A DNA stretch of 56,399 nucleotides from Gammaproteobacteria bacterium (GCA_003134045.1 PLAH01000051.1:1-56399), one strand, 5' to 3'; shown: positions 26,122 to 35,808, counted from the first letter of the stretch. Made by a program: numbers and translations. The notes: generated from the letters alone by a model not told the origin.

Positions 26122-28023
26122 TTAGCTATCCAACTTGGGCCTGCGGCGTGAGTTCTTGGCGACCGTCTCGCCGTCGGCACCTAGGCTGATTTTCGCGACG
26201 GTGGCATCGCGGCCCATCCCGTCAGCTTCGCCGAACGCATCCGATTGTGGGGTCTTGCCCGGTGACTTGCGAGATCGCTGCCTGAGCGGTGGCCTCGAAT
26301 TAACCGAACCCAGCTTCGCCGGAGAGGGGGCCGGCTCCGGTGGAACCGGCGCCGGCGTCCAAGCCGCCTCCGCCACACCCGCCTGTTCCGCCCGCCGCAC
26401 TCGCTCAACGCTGGGATAGCTGACCGGCGTCAGCCGCACGCGCCTCCAATCCGGAAGCGATGCAAACTTGAGTAGCCCCTGTAAATCCGGCAACCGCTCG
26501 ATTTCCGAGGCCATGACCGCCGGCTCGATCGTGCGGTGCTCGCTCGTGGTTTTGGACGCGAACCAGTCGTTCGGCCGCCAGGTGCGCGAGTCCGTGGTGC
26601 GCATGACTTCTCGCTGCCCGATGAGCCTCGAGCTGAATTGCGACGTTCCCCCTTGCTCGCTGGCGGAACATCGCAAAATCAGCGTGTTGCCGCAATTCTC
26701 AACGATGGTATCCGCGACGCCCTTGCCGTAAGTGCTCGAGACTTGTGAGATGGATTGAAACCCCAAAACGCACCGGCCGCCGAATTTACGCAGGCGCGCC
26801 AGGGCATCTTTCAGGCCGTCGATTTCGCCGAGTGCGTCCAGCTCGTCCACCACGAACCACAGCCGTTGATCGCCTTCGGGGCGATCCATGGCTTCGAAAA
26901 TGGCAATGCGCATCCAGGCGGAGATCACGGAGCGGAGCGAGGCGATTTCACCCGCCTTGTAAGGCAGGAAGAGCACCCCGCCTTGGCCTCCGTTGCATCG
27001 TGCCGCCCCTTGCCGCACCCACTGACGCACGGAGAACGGGGCGGCCCGCTGTTGAGTGGTGTAGTCGAGCGCGCGCACGGCCGAGCCCGTGACCGAGCGT
27101 ACGGATCCGAACATCTTTTCGTTGCCGTCTTCCAGAAACGGGCCGGCGATGGAGCCGCCCAACAGAACCTTCAACTCCTTGAGCGGCGCCTTGGTGAGCA
27201 GGCGGTAGATTTCGCCGTCATCCTTGGCCTTGCCCGCCATGGCCTGTCGAAGCACTGCGCTGAAGAACGTACGCGCGTACTCGCTCCAGATCCTATCCGA
27301 GCCTCCGCTGTCCGGAATGAGCGAGCGCGCCAGCTGGTCGACGTCATAGGGCTTCGTAATCTCGCTCAGAAGATTCCACTTCATCGAGTCCGGTTCGAAC
27401 GGATTCAGAATCACATCACCGCGCTCAGGGTTGTAGAAATGATTGAGGTACCCACCGTCGGGATCGGCAATGACGGCACGGTCGCCCCGCGCCAATGCCC
27501 CATTGAGCATCTCGCGAATGGCCGTACTCTTCCCCGTACCGGTGGTGCCGATGAATTTGAAGTGCTTGGTTTCATCCGCCGCCGCCATCCGGATGCCGGC
27601 CAGCGTGACGGCGGCACCCGGATCGGACCCCACCCCATCAGGGTCCGAACGGCGCGCGCGGCGCGCCGAACTCCACCTCGCATCCGAAACCACCGCGCCA
27701 CGCCGATACGATCCCGTGTCCAAGAGGTGATAGGCAGTCGAGAGCCCGTACAAATATCCGTGTACCCCGCCCACCGCTGCAAGAATGATCTTCAGCAACA
27801 TTTCACTGGTTATCCCGACTGCCCCCAGCAGGAGACTCAACACGTAGGTGATGAGCCAAGCCACCGCAAGCACGATCAAGACCACCGGCGGCGTTTTCAG
27901 GAATTCAGACACGGGCGCGCGAACTTGAATGAGCCCGATGATCATCGGCGCCCACACGCAGGCCAGAAGCAGCAGAAAGCCGTTGAAACCGTGCATCATC
28001 GCGTCCGGCGCGGCGGCGTGCAT
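26122..28023 (-). CDS. TraD-like type IV coupling protein
   Basis: ATPase that links the relaxase-DNA complex to a type IV secretion channel at the inner membrane. The N-terminal 100 residues hold about three hydrophobic helices (for example GFLLLLACVWAPMIIGLI and VVLIVLAVAWLITYVLSLLL). Walker A GTTGTGKS is at 159-166 and Walker B LWFVVDELDALG near 385. The Pro-rich C-terminus is probably disordered. GAGGAG lies about eight bases before ATG 28023. No mating-pair genes are present, so the element must borrow another plasmid's channel. Confidence 0.9.
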   Translation of the reverse strand: MHAAAPDAMMHGFNGFLLLLACVWAPMIIGLIQVRAPVSEFLKTPPVVLIVLAVAWLITYVLSLLLGAVGITSEMLLKIILAAVGGVHGYLYGLSTAYHLLDTGSYRRGAVVSDARWSSARRARRSDPDGVGSDPGAAVTLAGIRMAAADETKHFKFIGTTGTGKSTAIREMLNGALARGDRAVIADPDGGYLNHFYNPERGDVILNPFEPDSMKWNLLSEITKPYDVDQLARSLIPDSGGSDRIWSEYARTFFSAVLRQAMAGKAKDDGEIYRLLTKAPLKELKVLLGGSIAGPFLEDGNEKMFGSVRSVTGSAVRALDYTTQQRAAPFSVRQWVRQGAARCNGGQGGVLFLPYKAGEIASLRSVISAWMRIAIFEAMDRPEGDQRLWFVVDELDALGEIDGLKDALARLRKFGGRCVLGFQSISQVSSTYGKGVADTIVENCGNTLILRCSASEQGGTSQFSSRLIGQREVMRTTDSRTWRPNDWFASKTTSEHRTIEPAVMASEIERLPDLQGLLKFASLPDWRRVRLTPVSYPSVERVRRAEQAGVAEAAWTPAPVPPEPAPSPAKLGSVNSRPPLRQRSRKSPGKTPQSDAFGEADGMGRDATVAKISLGADGETVAKNSRRRPKLDS

Positions 28024-28038
28024 GACACCGCTCCTCGT

Positions 28039-29319
28039 CTACAAGGAAAAGTCATGGTTTCTCCCACGCCCCGAGCTCTTTCCGGCGTCTTCGTCGACGC
28101 GACCGGCGTCCGTGTCCGGCTGCTCACGCGCGCCATCCGGCGACGCGCCGTGCGCGGCCTCCGCCCGCTGCTGATTCTCACGGTAGACCAGCCAGTTCTT
28201 GACCGATTCCTCGGCGGTCGGCGAGGTCGCCGTGGCCGGCTCAGCGCCCGATACGACCGGCGCGAGTTCCTGGCCAGGCTTTTCCGCTGCTTGCCGCGCC
28301 CGCATCTTCGCCCAACGCCGCGCGGCATACAGGTCGGGATGTTGCTTCCGGTGCTCGCGCCGCAGGGCGTTGATTCGTGCGGCGTTGGCCTTGTACCACT
28401 CGCGCTTGCGCGCATACAGCTCCTGGCGCGTCAGCGCCCCGTGTGGAGTTTTTGTGCTCGCGCTTTGCTTTCCGGCCGATTGGATCGCCCTCTCCCGGCC
28501 CTCCTCTTTTTGCCGCTTCACGACCCGCGCAAGCTCCTCGGGTCCTGTCAAGCGCGCTTCGACCCGCTCGCGATACTGCGCGCGGATGGCCTCACCGGCT
28601 GGAATGCTCCTGCCCAGTCGACGTTCCACATAGAGAATTGCCGGCGGTATTCGAGGCTGCGGTTCGCGATCGATGCCCTGGGCTTGATAGCTGCGGTGAT
28701 CGACGCGCTGCACGACGCCCGCTTCGCGCAGCGCCTCGTTCAGCACCTGCCCCCATCGCTCGCGCATCCACAGGAGCTCGTCCCGGGTGGGCGGAAGGCC
28801 GCGCGCGTGCCGATCCGTTCCATTCAACTCCAGTGTCGTTCTGGCACCGAGACCGCCGGGGCCTACCTCACGGGTCGTCATCAGCATATGCGCGTGGTGA
28901 TGCCGCTCATCCGCCTGCGGCCGCGGCCGGTGGATCGCGAAGTCCACCGCATTCCCATACCGATCCGAGAGCTCCTGCGAGAACCCCCGCACCAGCTCAA
29001 CCCGCTGGGCCGGCGTAAATTCCGGCGGCACCAACACCAGAATCTCGCGCGCCAGCCGGCTGTTCTTTCGCCGGCCCGCATGCTCGGCCGCATTCCAGAG
29101 TGTGGACCGCTCCAGCGCCCACTGCATATCGGCCTGGTCGGCACAGCCGGTCGGCAGCACGATCTGCGCATGCGCGACATCCGTACGGTCGGTGTGGTTA
29201 TAAACCGCGCCCGAGCGCTCATCACGGATGAACTCGCCCGCCCGATACGCGGCAGCCCTGGTCGCCTTGCTGCCCTTGCCGCGCGAAACGATTTTGACGC
29301 TTAGAAAATACGGTGCCAT
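28039..29319 (-). CDS. MobA/MobL-family relaxase
   Basis: Nicks DNA at oriT and leads the single strand into the recipient. The start is ATG 29319 (MAPYFLSVKIVSRGKG), preceded by GGAGGG at about ten bases; the frame extends to 29640 but the extra 107 residues look like non-coding translation. ATRAAAYRAGEFI holds the likely catalytic Tyr, and ADERHHHAHMLMTTREV is the His-rich metal motif. The C-terminal 200 residues are Lys/Arg/Glu-rich and helical without a primase domain. It lies 15 bases upstream of the coupling protein gene. Confidence 0.9.
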   Translation of the reverse strand: MAPYFLSVKIVSRGKGSKATRAAAYRAGEFIRDERSGAVYNHTDRTDVAHAQIVLPTGCADQADMQWALERSTLWNAAEHAGRRKNSRLAREILVLVPPEFTPAQRVELVRGFSQELSDRYGNAVDFAIHRPRPQADERHHHAHMLMTTREVGPGGLGARTTLELNGTDRHARGLPPTRDELLWMRERWGQVLNEALREAGVVQRVDHRSYQAQGIDREPQPRIPPAILYVERRLGRSIPAGEAIRAQYRERVEARLTGPEELARVVKRQKEEGRERAIQSAGKQSASTKTPHGALTRQELYARKREWYKANAARINALRREHRKQHPDLYAARRWAKMRARQAAEKPGQELAPVVSGAEPATATSPTAEESVKNWLVYRENQQRAEAAHGASPDGAREQPDTDAGRVDEDAGKSSGRGRNHDFSL

Positions 29320-29592
29320 CGCGAAGGGTCCCTCCTCACGCCGACTGACACGCGGATCTTGCCATGCAATACGAGGGATTCTCAAGAGCATCGCGTGCAG
29401 GAATTCCACCCTCGCCAATCTGCACCTACGTCGCGCAGAGCGCCCACGCCACCTTCTCAGATAGGCGCCGGATTCCCGGGCGGCTGTTTGAAGAGGCGCA
29501 AGGGCCTCGGTGATAGCGGTTGACAGCGCGAAATCTGCGGGACTATTCTCCAATCGGTTCTGCGGAACTCCAACGATCAGTTCAAGGATGAA
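29320..29592. other. Relaxase upstream region; possible oriT location
   Basis: The 273 bases before the relaxase should contain its promoter, and oriT of MobA/L elements commonly lies here. I saw GAGCGCCC within it but no clear nick-region inverted repeat, so no oriT is called. Confidence 0.3.
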
Positions 29593-29685
29593 ATGATTAT
29601 TCCCTATCGGGCCACCCGTCCAAAGAAGGAACTCGCGCACGAATTCCCTTCATTCTTGCGCCGCGTTGGGCATGAGCCTTCATGA
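29593..29685 (+). CDS. Possible 30-residue leader ORF
   Basis: ATG at 29593 with AAGGA (29584-29588) four bases before it. It encodes 30 residues beginning MIIPYRATRPKKEL, and its stop overlaps the next ATG as ATGA (29682-29685). The frame is open further upstream, so it may instead be the 3' tail of a truncated gene. Weak evidence overall. Confidence 0.25.
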   Translation: MIIPYRATRPKKELAHEFPSFLRRVGHEPS

Positions 29686-30185
29686 GCGCCGCGGATGTCG
29701 ATCGTTCGGCGGATTTGGCGTCGACCCAATCCTCGCCTGCTGGTAAAGACACATCTATCGCCTTCACGGACGTTCTGAAGGAGGAAATGAAAGTCGTCTT
29801 GGGACTTGAACTTCCCAAGCGTGAAGCACCAATCCACGATCCTGATTCCGACGAGGGGAAGATCCAGGAGCGACAATACGAGAAAGAACTAGTTAATCTG
29901 CGTGGACGTTCCGACCACAGGGTTGCAAGCGCCGGCCGCGCGATTTTCGCGGATCTGGTAACGGGTACAGAGAGCTTGGTGAGCGCGAATCTTTGCATTT
30001 GCCGCCGGGTCGAACCAATGCTGCGAAAGTACGGGCCAATCGAAGTCGAAACAAGCAGCGCCCTTGATTTTCAGGGCTATCGTATCCCGATCAGCAAGGG
30101 ATGCGATGAGCCTTTGACAAGCCAAGTTTCTAGGACTCAAACAAATGTCACGGTCCAAGATCAGTTGGCGGACGAGCGCATTTGA
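29682..30185 (+). CDS. Hypothetical protein at the element/chromosome boundary
   Basis: A 167-residue protein of balanced composition with no domain I recognise. It includes a charged helical stretch (DVLKEEMKVVLGLELPKREA) and GKIQERQYEKELVNLRGR. There is no ribosome site of its own; the ATG overlaps the stop of a short upstream frame. A minus-strand frame (29597-29998) overlaps it but looks less protein-like. It sits between the mobilisation module and the catabolic region and may be a fragment. Confidence 0.4.
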   Translation: MSAADVDRSADLASTQSSPAGKDTSIAFTDVLKEEMKVVLGLELPKREAPIHDPDSDEGKIQERQYEKELVNLRGRSDHRVASAGRAIFADLVTGTESLVSANLCICRRVEPMLRKYGPIEVETSSALDFQGYRIPISKGCDEPLTSQVSRTQTNVTVQDQLADERI

Positions 30186-30326
30186 TGTCGACACTCGGCC
30201 AGCGACAGATATCCAAGACTTCTGAGTCAGGTCGCTTCATGGAGTTGATTGCCTGAATACGGTGTCCAGTCCGAGCAGCGTCAAATCAATTTAGCAAGCG
30301 ACCACCTTGCCCCACGCGTGTCAGAA

Positions 30327-31709
30327 TTAGGCTCGAGTGTTTTGAACTGCTGGAGCGATGGGAGCGTAAGCGACACCGGCAGCTTCCAGGGCAGCCGCCA
30401 CCCGAAAAGCGGTGCACTCAGCCCATGGTGCCGCGATAATCTGAACGCCCACTGGCATCTTGCCGGCCTTGCAGACGGGGGCGGCTAGCACAGGTAGCCC
30501 AATGAAACTGATCGGTTGGGTGTAGACCCCTATGTGGGCGCGTGTAAACGCTGCATTTCGCCCGACACGAATCGAGCCGCCGCCAATGGGAGGCGCGGAA
30601 AACGGCGTACAAGGTGCGATCAACACATCGTAATCACGAAATCGAAGCGCGACTTGATCGCGAAACCAAGTGCGAAAGCGCTGGGCCTGCAAGGTGATCG
30701 CGGCGGGCAGCAAGGCGCCTGCGAGCAGACGATTGCGGGTGGCCGGGTCGAAGTCAGCCGCATGGGTTCGTAGATTGGCAAAGTGCTGGTTTGCGCCCTC
30801 CGCTGCCGTAATACAAAAGGCGGCCGCACGTGCAACATCGGCCGCCGGAAGCTCGATCGAGACTGCCTGCAGGAAATCAGCAACGATATCCACGGCTTCG
30901 AGAGCCTCAGATGACCCGTCAAGTCTGAACCAACCCGATAGCACACCGACTCGCAAGCCGCCGAGCCCCTCGGTGATTGCAGGCGTGACCGCGTCGAGCT
31001 TCTGGACGTCCTGCAACGTATCGTAAGCCAGCGCCAGATCCGAGACGCTGCGAGCGAAGGCGCCGGCGTGATCTAAACTACCCACGAAGCCAAACATGCC
31101 ACGACGGCTCAATCGTCCGTAGGTCGGCTTGAGCCCAAATACCCCGCAGAAGGCGGCCGGCACTCGTATGGAACCGTTCGTATCCGATCCTAATGATATC
31201 GGGACGATTTCTGCAGCGACCGCCGCCGCCGAGCCGCCCGAGGACCCACCGCAAATACGGCTCGCATCGTGCGGATTGTGTGTCGGGCCAAAGTGAGCGT
31301 TTTCGGTCGTGAAACCATACGCATACTCATCCATGTTGAGCGCTCCGACCAGGATCGCGCCGGCATCCGCCATGCGCGTGACCAAGGTCGCATCCTTATC
31401 GGCGGGTGCTCTTTCGCGATGAATTTTCGATCCCGCCGCTGTTGAAGTTCCGGCGATATCGAAAAGGTTCTTGACCGCATACGGTACCCCCGCGAGGGGG
31501 CCTGGGTCAGAGCCTGACTGGATGGCTCGATCGATTCGCGCGGCCTCTGCCAAGGCCCGCTCACGCGTCACCGTAGTGAAGCAGTTGAGCGACGCATCGC
31601 GCCGCTCGATTCGTTTCAAGCACGCTTCGGTTACCTCGCGCGCGGCCAGCTTCCCGGAACGAACCAACGTCGCGATGGTCCGCGCGTCAAATCGGTCGAT
31701 AGAATTCAC
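30327..31709 (-). CDS. atzE: AtzE-like amidase (amidase signature family)
   Basis: Ser-cisSer-Lys amidase that hydrolyses a carboxamide, in the AtzE/GatA branch. K80 in VPYAVKN, S156 in CGGSSGGSAAA and S180 in GSDTNGSIRVPA form the catalytic triad at the expected spacing. N178 replaces the Gly usual in GatA. Length (460) matches AtzE, the 1-carboxybiuret hydrolase subunit. The start overlaps the AtzG-like gene by four bases, which is how AtzE and AtzG are paired. No AtzD or AtzF is in the window, so the real substrate may be another carbamoyl or amide compound. Confidence 0.85.
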   Translation of the reverse strand: MNSIDRFDARTIATLVRSGKLAAREVTEACLKRIERRDASLNCFTTVTRERALAEAARIDRAIQSGSDPGPLAGVPYAVKNLFDIAGTSTAAGSKIHRERAPADKDATLVTRMADAGAILVGALNMDEYAYGFTTENAHFGPTHNPHDASRICGGSSGGSAAAVAAEIVPISLGSDTNGSIRVPAAFCGVFGLKPTYGRLSRRGMFGFVGSLDHAGAFARSVSDLALAYDTLQDVQKLDAVTPAITEGLGGLRVGVLSGWFRLDGSSEALEAVDIVADFLQAVSIELPAADVARAAAFCITAAEGANQHFANLRTHAADFDPATRNRLLAGALLPAAITLQAQRFRTWFRDQVALRFRDYDVLIAPCTPFSAPPIGGGSIRVGRNAAFTRAHIGVYTQPISFIGLPVLAAPVCKAGKMPVGVQIIAAPWAECTAFRVAAALEAAGVAYAPIAPAVQNTRA

Positions 31710-31915
31710 GGCTGAAAAGCCGCCGGTATCTCAGTGTCTTCGGGGACCGGAAAGTCCAGGACAATTTTGGCCATCGCCAGAAGTCGATCGAACTCCTGAA
31801 TCACACCGGCGCGATATTCGGGTGGCAGATGGAGGCCCAAAATGACTTCCGCCGAGTCGACGTAGTCTTCAATGATTTTTGTCGTGGCTTCTTTTTGCGT
31901 AGGATCCATCGTCAT
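31706..31915 (-). CDS. atzG: AtzG-like small subunit (DUF4089)
   Basis: A 69-residue helical protein with YVDSAEVILGLHLPPEYRAG and VIQEFDRLLAMAKIVLDFP, the DUF4089/AtzG pattern and resembling GatC. It stabilises and completes the AtzE amidase as a heterotetramer in the characterised enzyme. Stop and amidase start overlap as ATGA, ensuring equal synthesis. Confidence 0.85.
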   Translation of the reverse strand: MTMDPTQKEATTKIIEDYVDSAEVILGLHLPPEYRAGVIQEFDRLLAMAKIVLDFPVPEDTEIPAAFQP

Positions 31916-31959
31916 GCAGTCCCGTTGAGGTCAAGTGAATTGTTGATGGCACACTCGAG

Positions 31960-33954
31960 CTACCAGCGAAATTGGTGGTCCCAGATTTTTTGACACACCG
32001 ATTCCTCGCCTTCGAATGCTTCGAAACTGACGTTCATGTGCAGCGCGCCTTTTCTCCAGAAAAATTCGGTGACGCTCACCAGCCGCACGGACCATCCCGG
32101 CCGTTGCATGAACTGCGAACGCCGCATCACCACCCGCGCCGACGCCGGATCGCGCGGCAGGACCGACGCGATTTCCTCCCCGTCCCCACCGAAAGTCAGC
32201 TCGCCCAGGCGTACAGACCGGCGTCGCGAACGAATGATGAGCTGTGCCTCGCCTGTCGCCGCGTCCCAGGTAATCGAGCGGGAATTCGCCCCGGGATCCA
32301 CTACCTCGTGCGCAATCGGCGGGGCCGATTGTGGTGGCTCGAACGCCGGCGGCTGATACCGCGCGCTCGGCGGCATGGCCGGCAACCTCAATACCGCGCC
32401 CGCGGGCCAGAGCGTGAGGCCACCTGACTTAGGTTCGGACCAGGCCATCGGCCAGTAGGCGCTGGACAGCGCAACTCGCACGCGGCAGCCCGGCGAAAAA
32501 CGATAGGCGACACCCTTCAGCCGCACGGCCAACTGAAACCGCTCGCCCGGCGCGTGCTGCGGCGGACGCTGCACACGCTGCAAGCCAAAGGTCACCCGCG
32601 CTGAGGTGCCGTCGGGCGACACTTCGCACAATCGAACGGCGAGCAAAGTGGCATCGCCTTGCAGCGAGATAGTCACGCTCAACTGCGGTATCCCGGCCAG
32701 TTCCATCGGCGCCTCGAGCACGGCGCTGTCGAAGCAGAGCGACAGGGCATCGTCCTGGCGTTGATCGGCTTGAAACTCCGGCGCATCCCCGCCGCCGTCG
32801 AGAGGGCACCATTCGCCAGCGAACAGACCGCAGTGCTGCGGGGTCTCGATGACGAGCGGCGTGTCGAGGTCAGTCGGTGCCGAAACCCTTAGGGCGCGGG
32901 TGGCGGCGTCGAGATAGAGCGGTTGCAGCGGTGCCGAGACCGGCCACGCGGGCAGCGTGAACCATTCGCCGCCGATCGAGGGGCCCGTCGCACGCGGCAG
33001 CAATTGCTCTCCCATCCAAAGACGCAGCATCGGCTCTTTCATGATGCCGGTCTCCTCACCCACCAACCACTGCTTCCACCAGCGTAGGCACTCCTGCAGA
33101 AAACCCACGGCAGGCCCCGGAGTTCCCCAGGTGGGATAGATGTGAGTCCAAGGACCTATCAGAGCCTTGCGCGGCACGGTGAGATTCGCCATCAGGCGCA
33201 ACACGGCATCCGAATACCCGTCGGTCCACCCGCCTACGGCGTACACCGGACAGCGGATGGCGGCGTAGTCTTCGCACACCGAACCGTGCTTCCAGTAAGC
33301 ATCGTACTCACGATGCGCGAGCCACGTTGCGAGGGGCGGCTCGAGCGTCGCCAGACGTGAGAGCCACATGTCGCGCCAGCGCGGACCGACTTCGGCGGGA
33401 TCGGGAGGCCGCGCGAGTTGATTGAAGAATCCCGTCCCCCACTGCAAACCGTCGGTGAGCAGACAGCCACCCATATAATGCACGTCGTCGGTATAGCGAT
33501 TGTCGCTCGAACAGCAGGTAATGATCGCCTTGAGCGCCGGCGGCCGACGCGCCGCCACTTGCAGGGCGGCGAAGCCGCTCCAAGAGATGCCGATCATGCC
33601 GACCGCCCCGTTGCACCACGGTTGAGCGGCGGCCCAGGCGATGGTCGCGACCGCATCGTCCTGTTCCTGCGGCGAGTACTCATCGTCGAGCGTCCCGTCG
33701 GAATTACCGCTGCCGCGCAGATCGACGCGCAACGCCGCGATGCCATGCTGTGCGAACCACCCATGGAGCATGGAATCGCCGACTGCCGTCAGATCGGATT
33801 GCCGGTACGGGATCCATTCGAGGACCACCGGCACCTTGCTGAACGCAAGCCCCGCCGGCAGCCATAGCCGGCCGGCGAACACGGCGCCGTCCGGCATTGG
33901 GATCCAGACCTGCTGGAAGGCGGGGATCGCGGAAGCCTGCTCGCTGTCTTGCAC
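31960..33954 (-). CDS. CocE/NonD-family serine hydrolase
   Basis: Alpha/beta hydrolase of the X-Pro dipeptidyl-peptidase S15/cocaine-esterase type, acting on an ester or acyl bond. It has VDLRGSGNSDG, then MIGISWSG with the nucleophile Ser in G-x-S-W-x-G, and a helical cap. The C-terminal jelly-roll (XPepC) domain is seen in RVRVALSSAYWPMAW. I chose GTG 33954, nine bases after GAGG; a TTG at 34017 in the same frame adds 21 residues. No signal peptide, so probably cytoplasmic. Its stop lies 44 bases before the AtzG gene, so it may lead that operon. Confidence 0.85.
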   Translation of the reverse strand: MQDSEQASAIPAFQQVWIPMPDGAVFAGRLWLPAGLAFSKVPVVLEWIPYRQSDLTAVGDSMLHGWFAQHGIAALRVDLRGSGNSDGTLDDEYSPQEQDDAVATIAWAAAQPWCNGAVGMIGISWSGFAALQVAARRPPALKAIITCCSSDNRYTDDVHYMGGCLLTDGLQWGTGFFNQLARPPDPAEVGPRWRDMWLSRLATLEPPLATWLAHREYDAYWKHGSVCEDYAAIRCPVYAVGGWTDGYSDAVLRLMANLTVPRKALIGPWTHIYPTWGTPGPAVGFLQECLRWWKQWLVGEETGIMKEPMLRLWMGEQLLPRATGPSIGGEWFTLPAWPVSAPLQPLYLDAATRALRVSAPTDLDTPLVIETPQHCGLFAGEWCPLDGGGDAPEFQADQRQDDALSLCFDSAVLEAPMELAGIPQLSVTISLQGDATLLAVRLCEVSPDGTSARVTFGLQRVQRPPQHAPGERFQLAVRLKGVAYRFSPGCRVRVALSSAYWPMAWSEPKSGGLTLWPAGAVLRLPAMPPSARYQPPAFEPPQSAPPIAHEVVDPGANSRSITWDAATGEAQLIIRSRRRSVRLGELTFGGDGEEIASVLPRDPASARVVMRRSQFMQRPGWSVRLVSVTEFFWRKGALHMNVSFEAFEGEESVCQKIWDHQFRW

Positions 33955-34074
33955 TGTGAAATTCCTCGATTCCGGAGACCTTGCCAACCCGCAAGGATAC
34001 GCAGTGTTCACCGCCAACCCGTATAGAGTTTGTTTATACCTCGTGGAGGCTGACTTATTGGAGTTTCGCCGGCA

Positions 34075-34092
34075 ATGCGACTAAGGTCGCAT
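34075..34092. promoter_or_regulatory. 7-bp hairpin/operator upstream of the PhyH gene
   Basis: ATGCGAC-TAAG-GTCGCAT, perfect arms with a four-base loop, in the divergent promoter region 28 bases before the PhyH start. It could be a regulator site or a leader hairpin. A GTATA-N9-TATAC repeat lies about 40 bases further upstream. Confidence 0.35.
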
Positions 34093-34120
34093 GACCCAAG
34101 CGGCGAAGCGGAGGTGCCTC

Positions 34121-35041
34121 ATGAATGCGACAGTAAAAAGCGAACCCGGAACGGGCGGCAAAACGGAACATCCGTTGACCGCGGACCAGATGGCCGCGTT
34201 CTACCGCGATGGCTACGTCATCGTCCGGGGTTTTTTCACCGCCGAGGAAATCGAGCCGTTGCGCTCGGCGTGCCTCGCCGATCCGTCCATCGGCGGCAAG
34301 CTGCGCGCGGTTGCCGACTCCGATGGCCACGCGCAGGAGGTCATCGGTTGGACCGAATACAGCGACACGTACCTCGGCAAGGTCGCCTTCCTGGATCGCA
34401 TGCTCGACAACGCCGAGGCACTGCTCAAGAAACCCTGTTATCACTGGCACTCGAAGCTGTCGATGAAGAGGCCGAGTACCTTGGGCAAGTGGGACTGGCA
34501 TCAGGACTACCCCTTTTGGTACGACGAGGGCTGTCTGTGGCCCGACATGCTGACCGTGACGGTCGCCGTCGACAAGAACACCGAGGCCAACGGCTGCATG
34601 AAACTGGTGCGCGGGTCGCATCATCTCGGCCGCGTCAATCACACGCGGGTCGGCGAAGCGGTCGGTTTCGATCCCGAGCGGTTGAAATTGGTTCTCGAAC
34701 AATGCGACGTCGTGCCGATGGAAGTCGAGTCGGGCGATGCCTGTTTCTTTCACGGCAACACGCTCCACGCCTCCGGCCCCAACTTATCCGGCATGCCGCG
34801 CACCCTGCTGCATTGTTCCTACAATACGATCGTCAACTCGCCTTTCGTGATCGAAGAGCAGGAACATCATCGTTATAAGCCGTTCACGAAAGTCGCGGAT
34901 CAGGACTTGCGCAACCGCGCGTATAAGGACATGTTCGCGAGCCACGGATTCAACCAGGACAGGCGCAAGCCGGGTGCCAAAAACTCCTACGGCTACAAGT
35001 CGATGACCGGGCAGATGTCCCCGGCGAAACCGGCTAACTGA
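34121..35041 (+). CDS. Phytanoyl-CoA dioxygenase (PhyH)-family Fe(II)/2-oxoglutarate oxygenase
   Basis: Hydroxylates an unactivated carbon using O2 and 2-oxoglutarate. The facial triad is visible as WDWHQDYPFW (H127, D129) and FFHGNTLHASG (H216), with R227 in GMPRTLLH as the 2-oxoglutarate anchor (numbering from ATG 34121). GGAGG lies just upstream of that ATG, better than the frame start at 34091. The only rightward gene in this stretch, it converges on the broken Rieske gene and overlaps its end by about 49 bases. Such oxygenases often start degradation of amines, ethers or natural products. Confidence 0.88.
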   Translation: MNATVKSEPGTGGKTEHPLTADQMAAFYRDGYVIVRGFFTAEEIEPLRSACLADPSIGGKLRAVADSDGHAQEVIGWTEYSDTYLGKVAFLDRMLDNAEALLKKPCYHWHSKLSMKRPSTLGKWDWHQDYPFWYDEGCLWPDMLTVTVAVDKNTEANGCMKLVRGSHHLGRVNHTRVGEAVGFDPERLKLVLEQCDVVPMEVESGDACFFHGNTLHASGPNLSGMPRTLLHCSYNTIVNSPFVIEEQEHHRYKPFTKVADQDLRNRAYKDMFASHGFNQDRRKPGAKNSYGYKSMTGQMSPAKPAN

Positions 35042-35808
35042 CCTTCAAGACTCGATGCGCCGACGGATGTAATCCGCTGCCACACCGGCTTTTCCAAATG
35101 ACAGAGGCGGCCCCCCTCCGCATACGATGACGCAGCGCCCTGTTGCTGCAGCGTATTGACGGCCACATCTTCGGCGGTGATATGCAGGCCCGACGTGCGC
35201 AGGCGATCGACGATCTCGGAAAAATTCGCCAGCGCCGTCGATTCGGGCGAAACCAACACGTGTCGTACCCAGCGCGATTTGTTCGGCGCCAACGGCAGGA
35301 TGCTGGTCCAATGAATACGATCGACGTTCATATAGATACAGTGCATGGGATAGACGAGATGCGCCAAAGAGCGTCGCATCTGATCCTCCGACAGGTGGGC
35401 AAAAGGCAGGAGCCCCGACTACAAAACGGTGGATGTCGGGAAATTTGCCTTAAGGTGGCCGTGGCCCGCCGTCCACCCTTCGCGGCTGGCCCACAGGTGA
35501 AACGGACAGGAGAAGCGCCTGGTGTTGCCGGCACCGGACGCCACCGGCACCCAGCGATGCAGACAAGTACGTGAGATCACCCGAATTCGGTCGGCACCGC
35601 GCACCACCATCAGTAACTCGTTGAGCACGTCGATCGTGAAGTAGTCGCCCACCTTGGGCACTTGGGCGATGTGACCCACGGGAAGCCATTTGCGCCGAAA
35701 AATCTTTGCCATTTCCAAGTCGAAGAATGCCTGCGACGTATACGATGCCGGCGGCAGCGTCGAGGCAGTTTCCATGTCCTGGCCGGCGCCGACGATGACG
35801 TCGTTCAA
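34993..35808 (-). pseudogene. Rieske oxygenase alpha subunit with a large internal deletion
   Basis: The 5' part (from about 35808 or ATG 35775) encodes an intact Rieske motif, CLHRWVPVASGAGNTRRFSC followed by PFHLWA, then runs into a stop at 35419. In another frame FAHLSEDQMRRSLAHLVYP to LEKPVWQ (35400-34993) is the C-terminal tail of the same family. The middle of the catalytic domain, about 180 residues with the Fe-binding NWK..ESYH region, is missing. The junction lies near 35400-35460. The intact relative at 45468-46664 shows what was lost. The gene overlaps the end of the ABC binding-protein gene. Confidence 0.75.

Noticed and set aside
26755..29304. 849-codon rightward open frame
   Set aside because: It lies antisense to the coupling protein and relaxase, is Arg/His/Pro-rich and has no domain; a GC-driven shadow.
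29420..29450. IncQ-like oriT nick site (GAGCGCCC)
   Set aside because: Only a short partial match and no adjoining inverted repeat.
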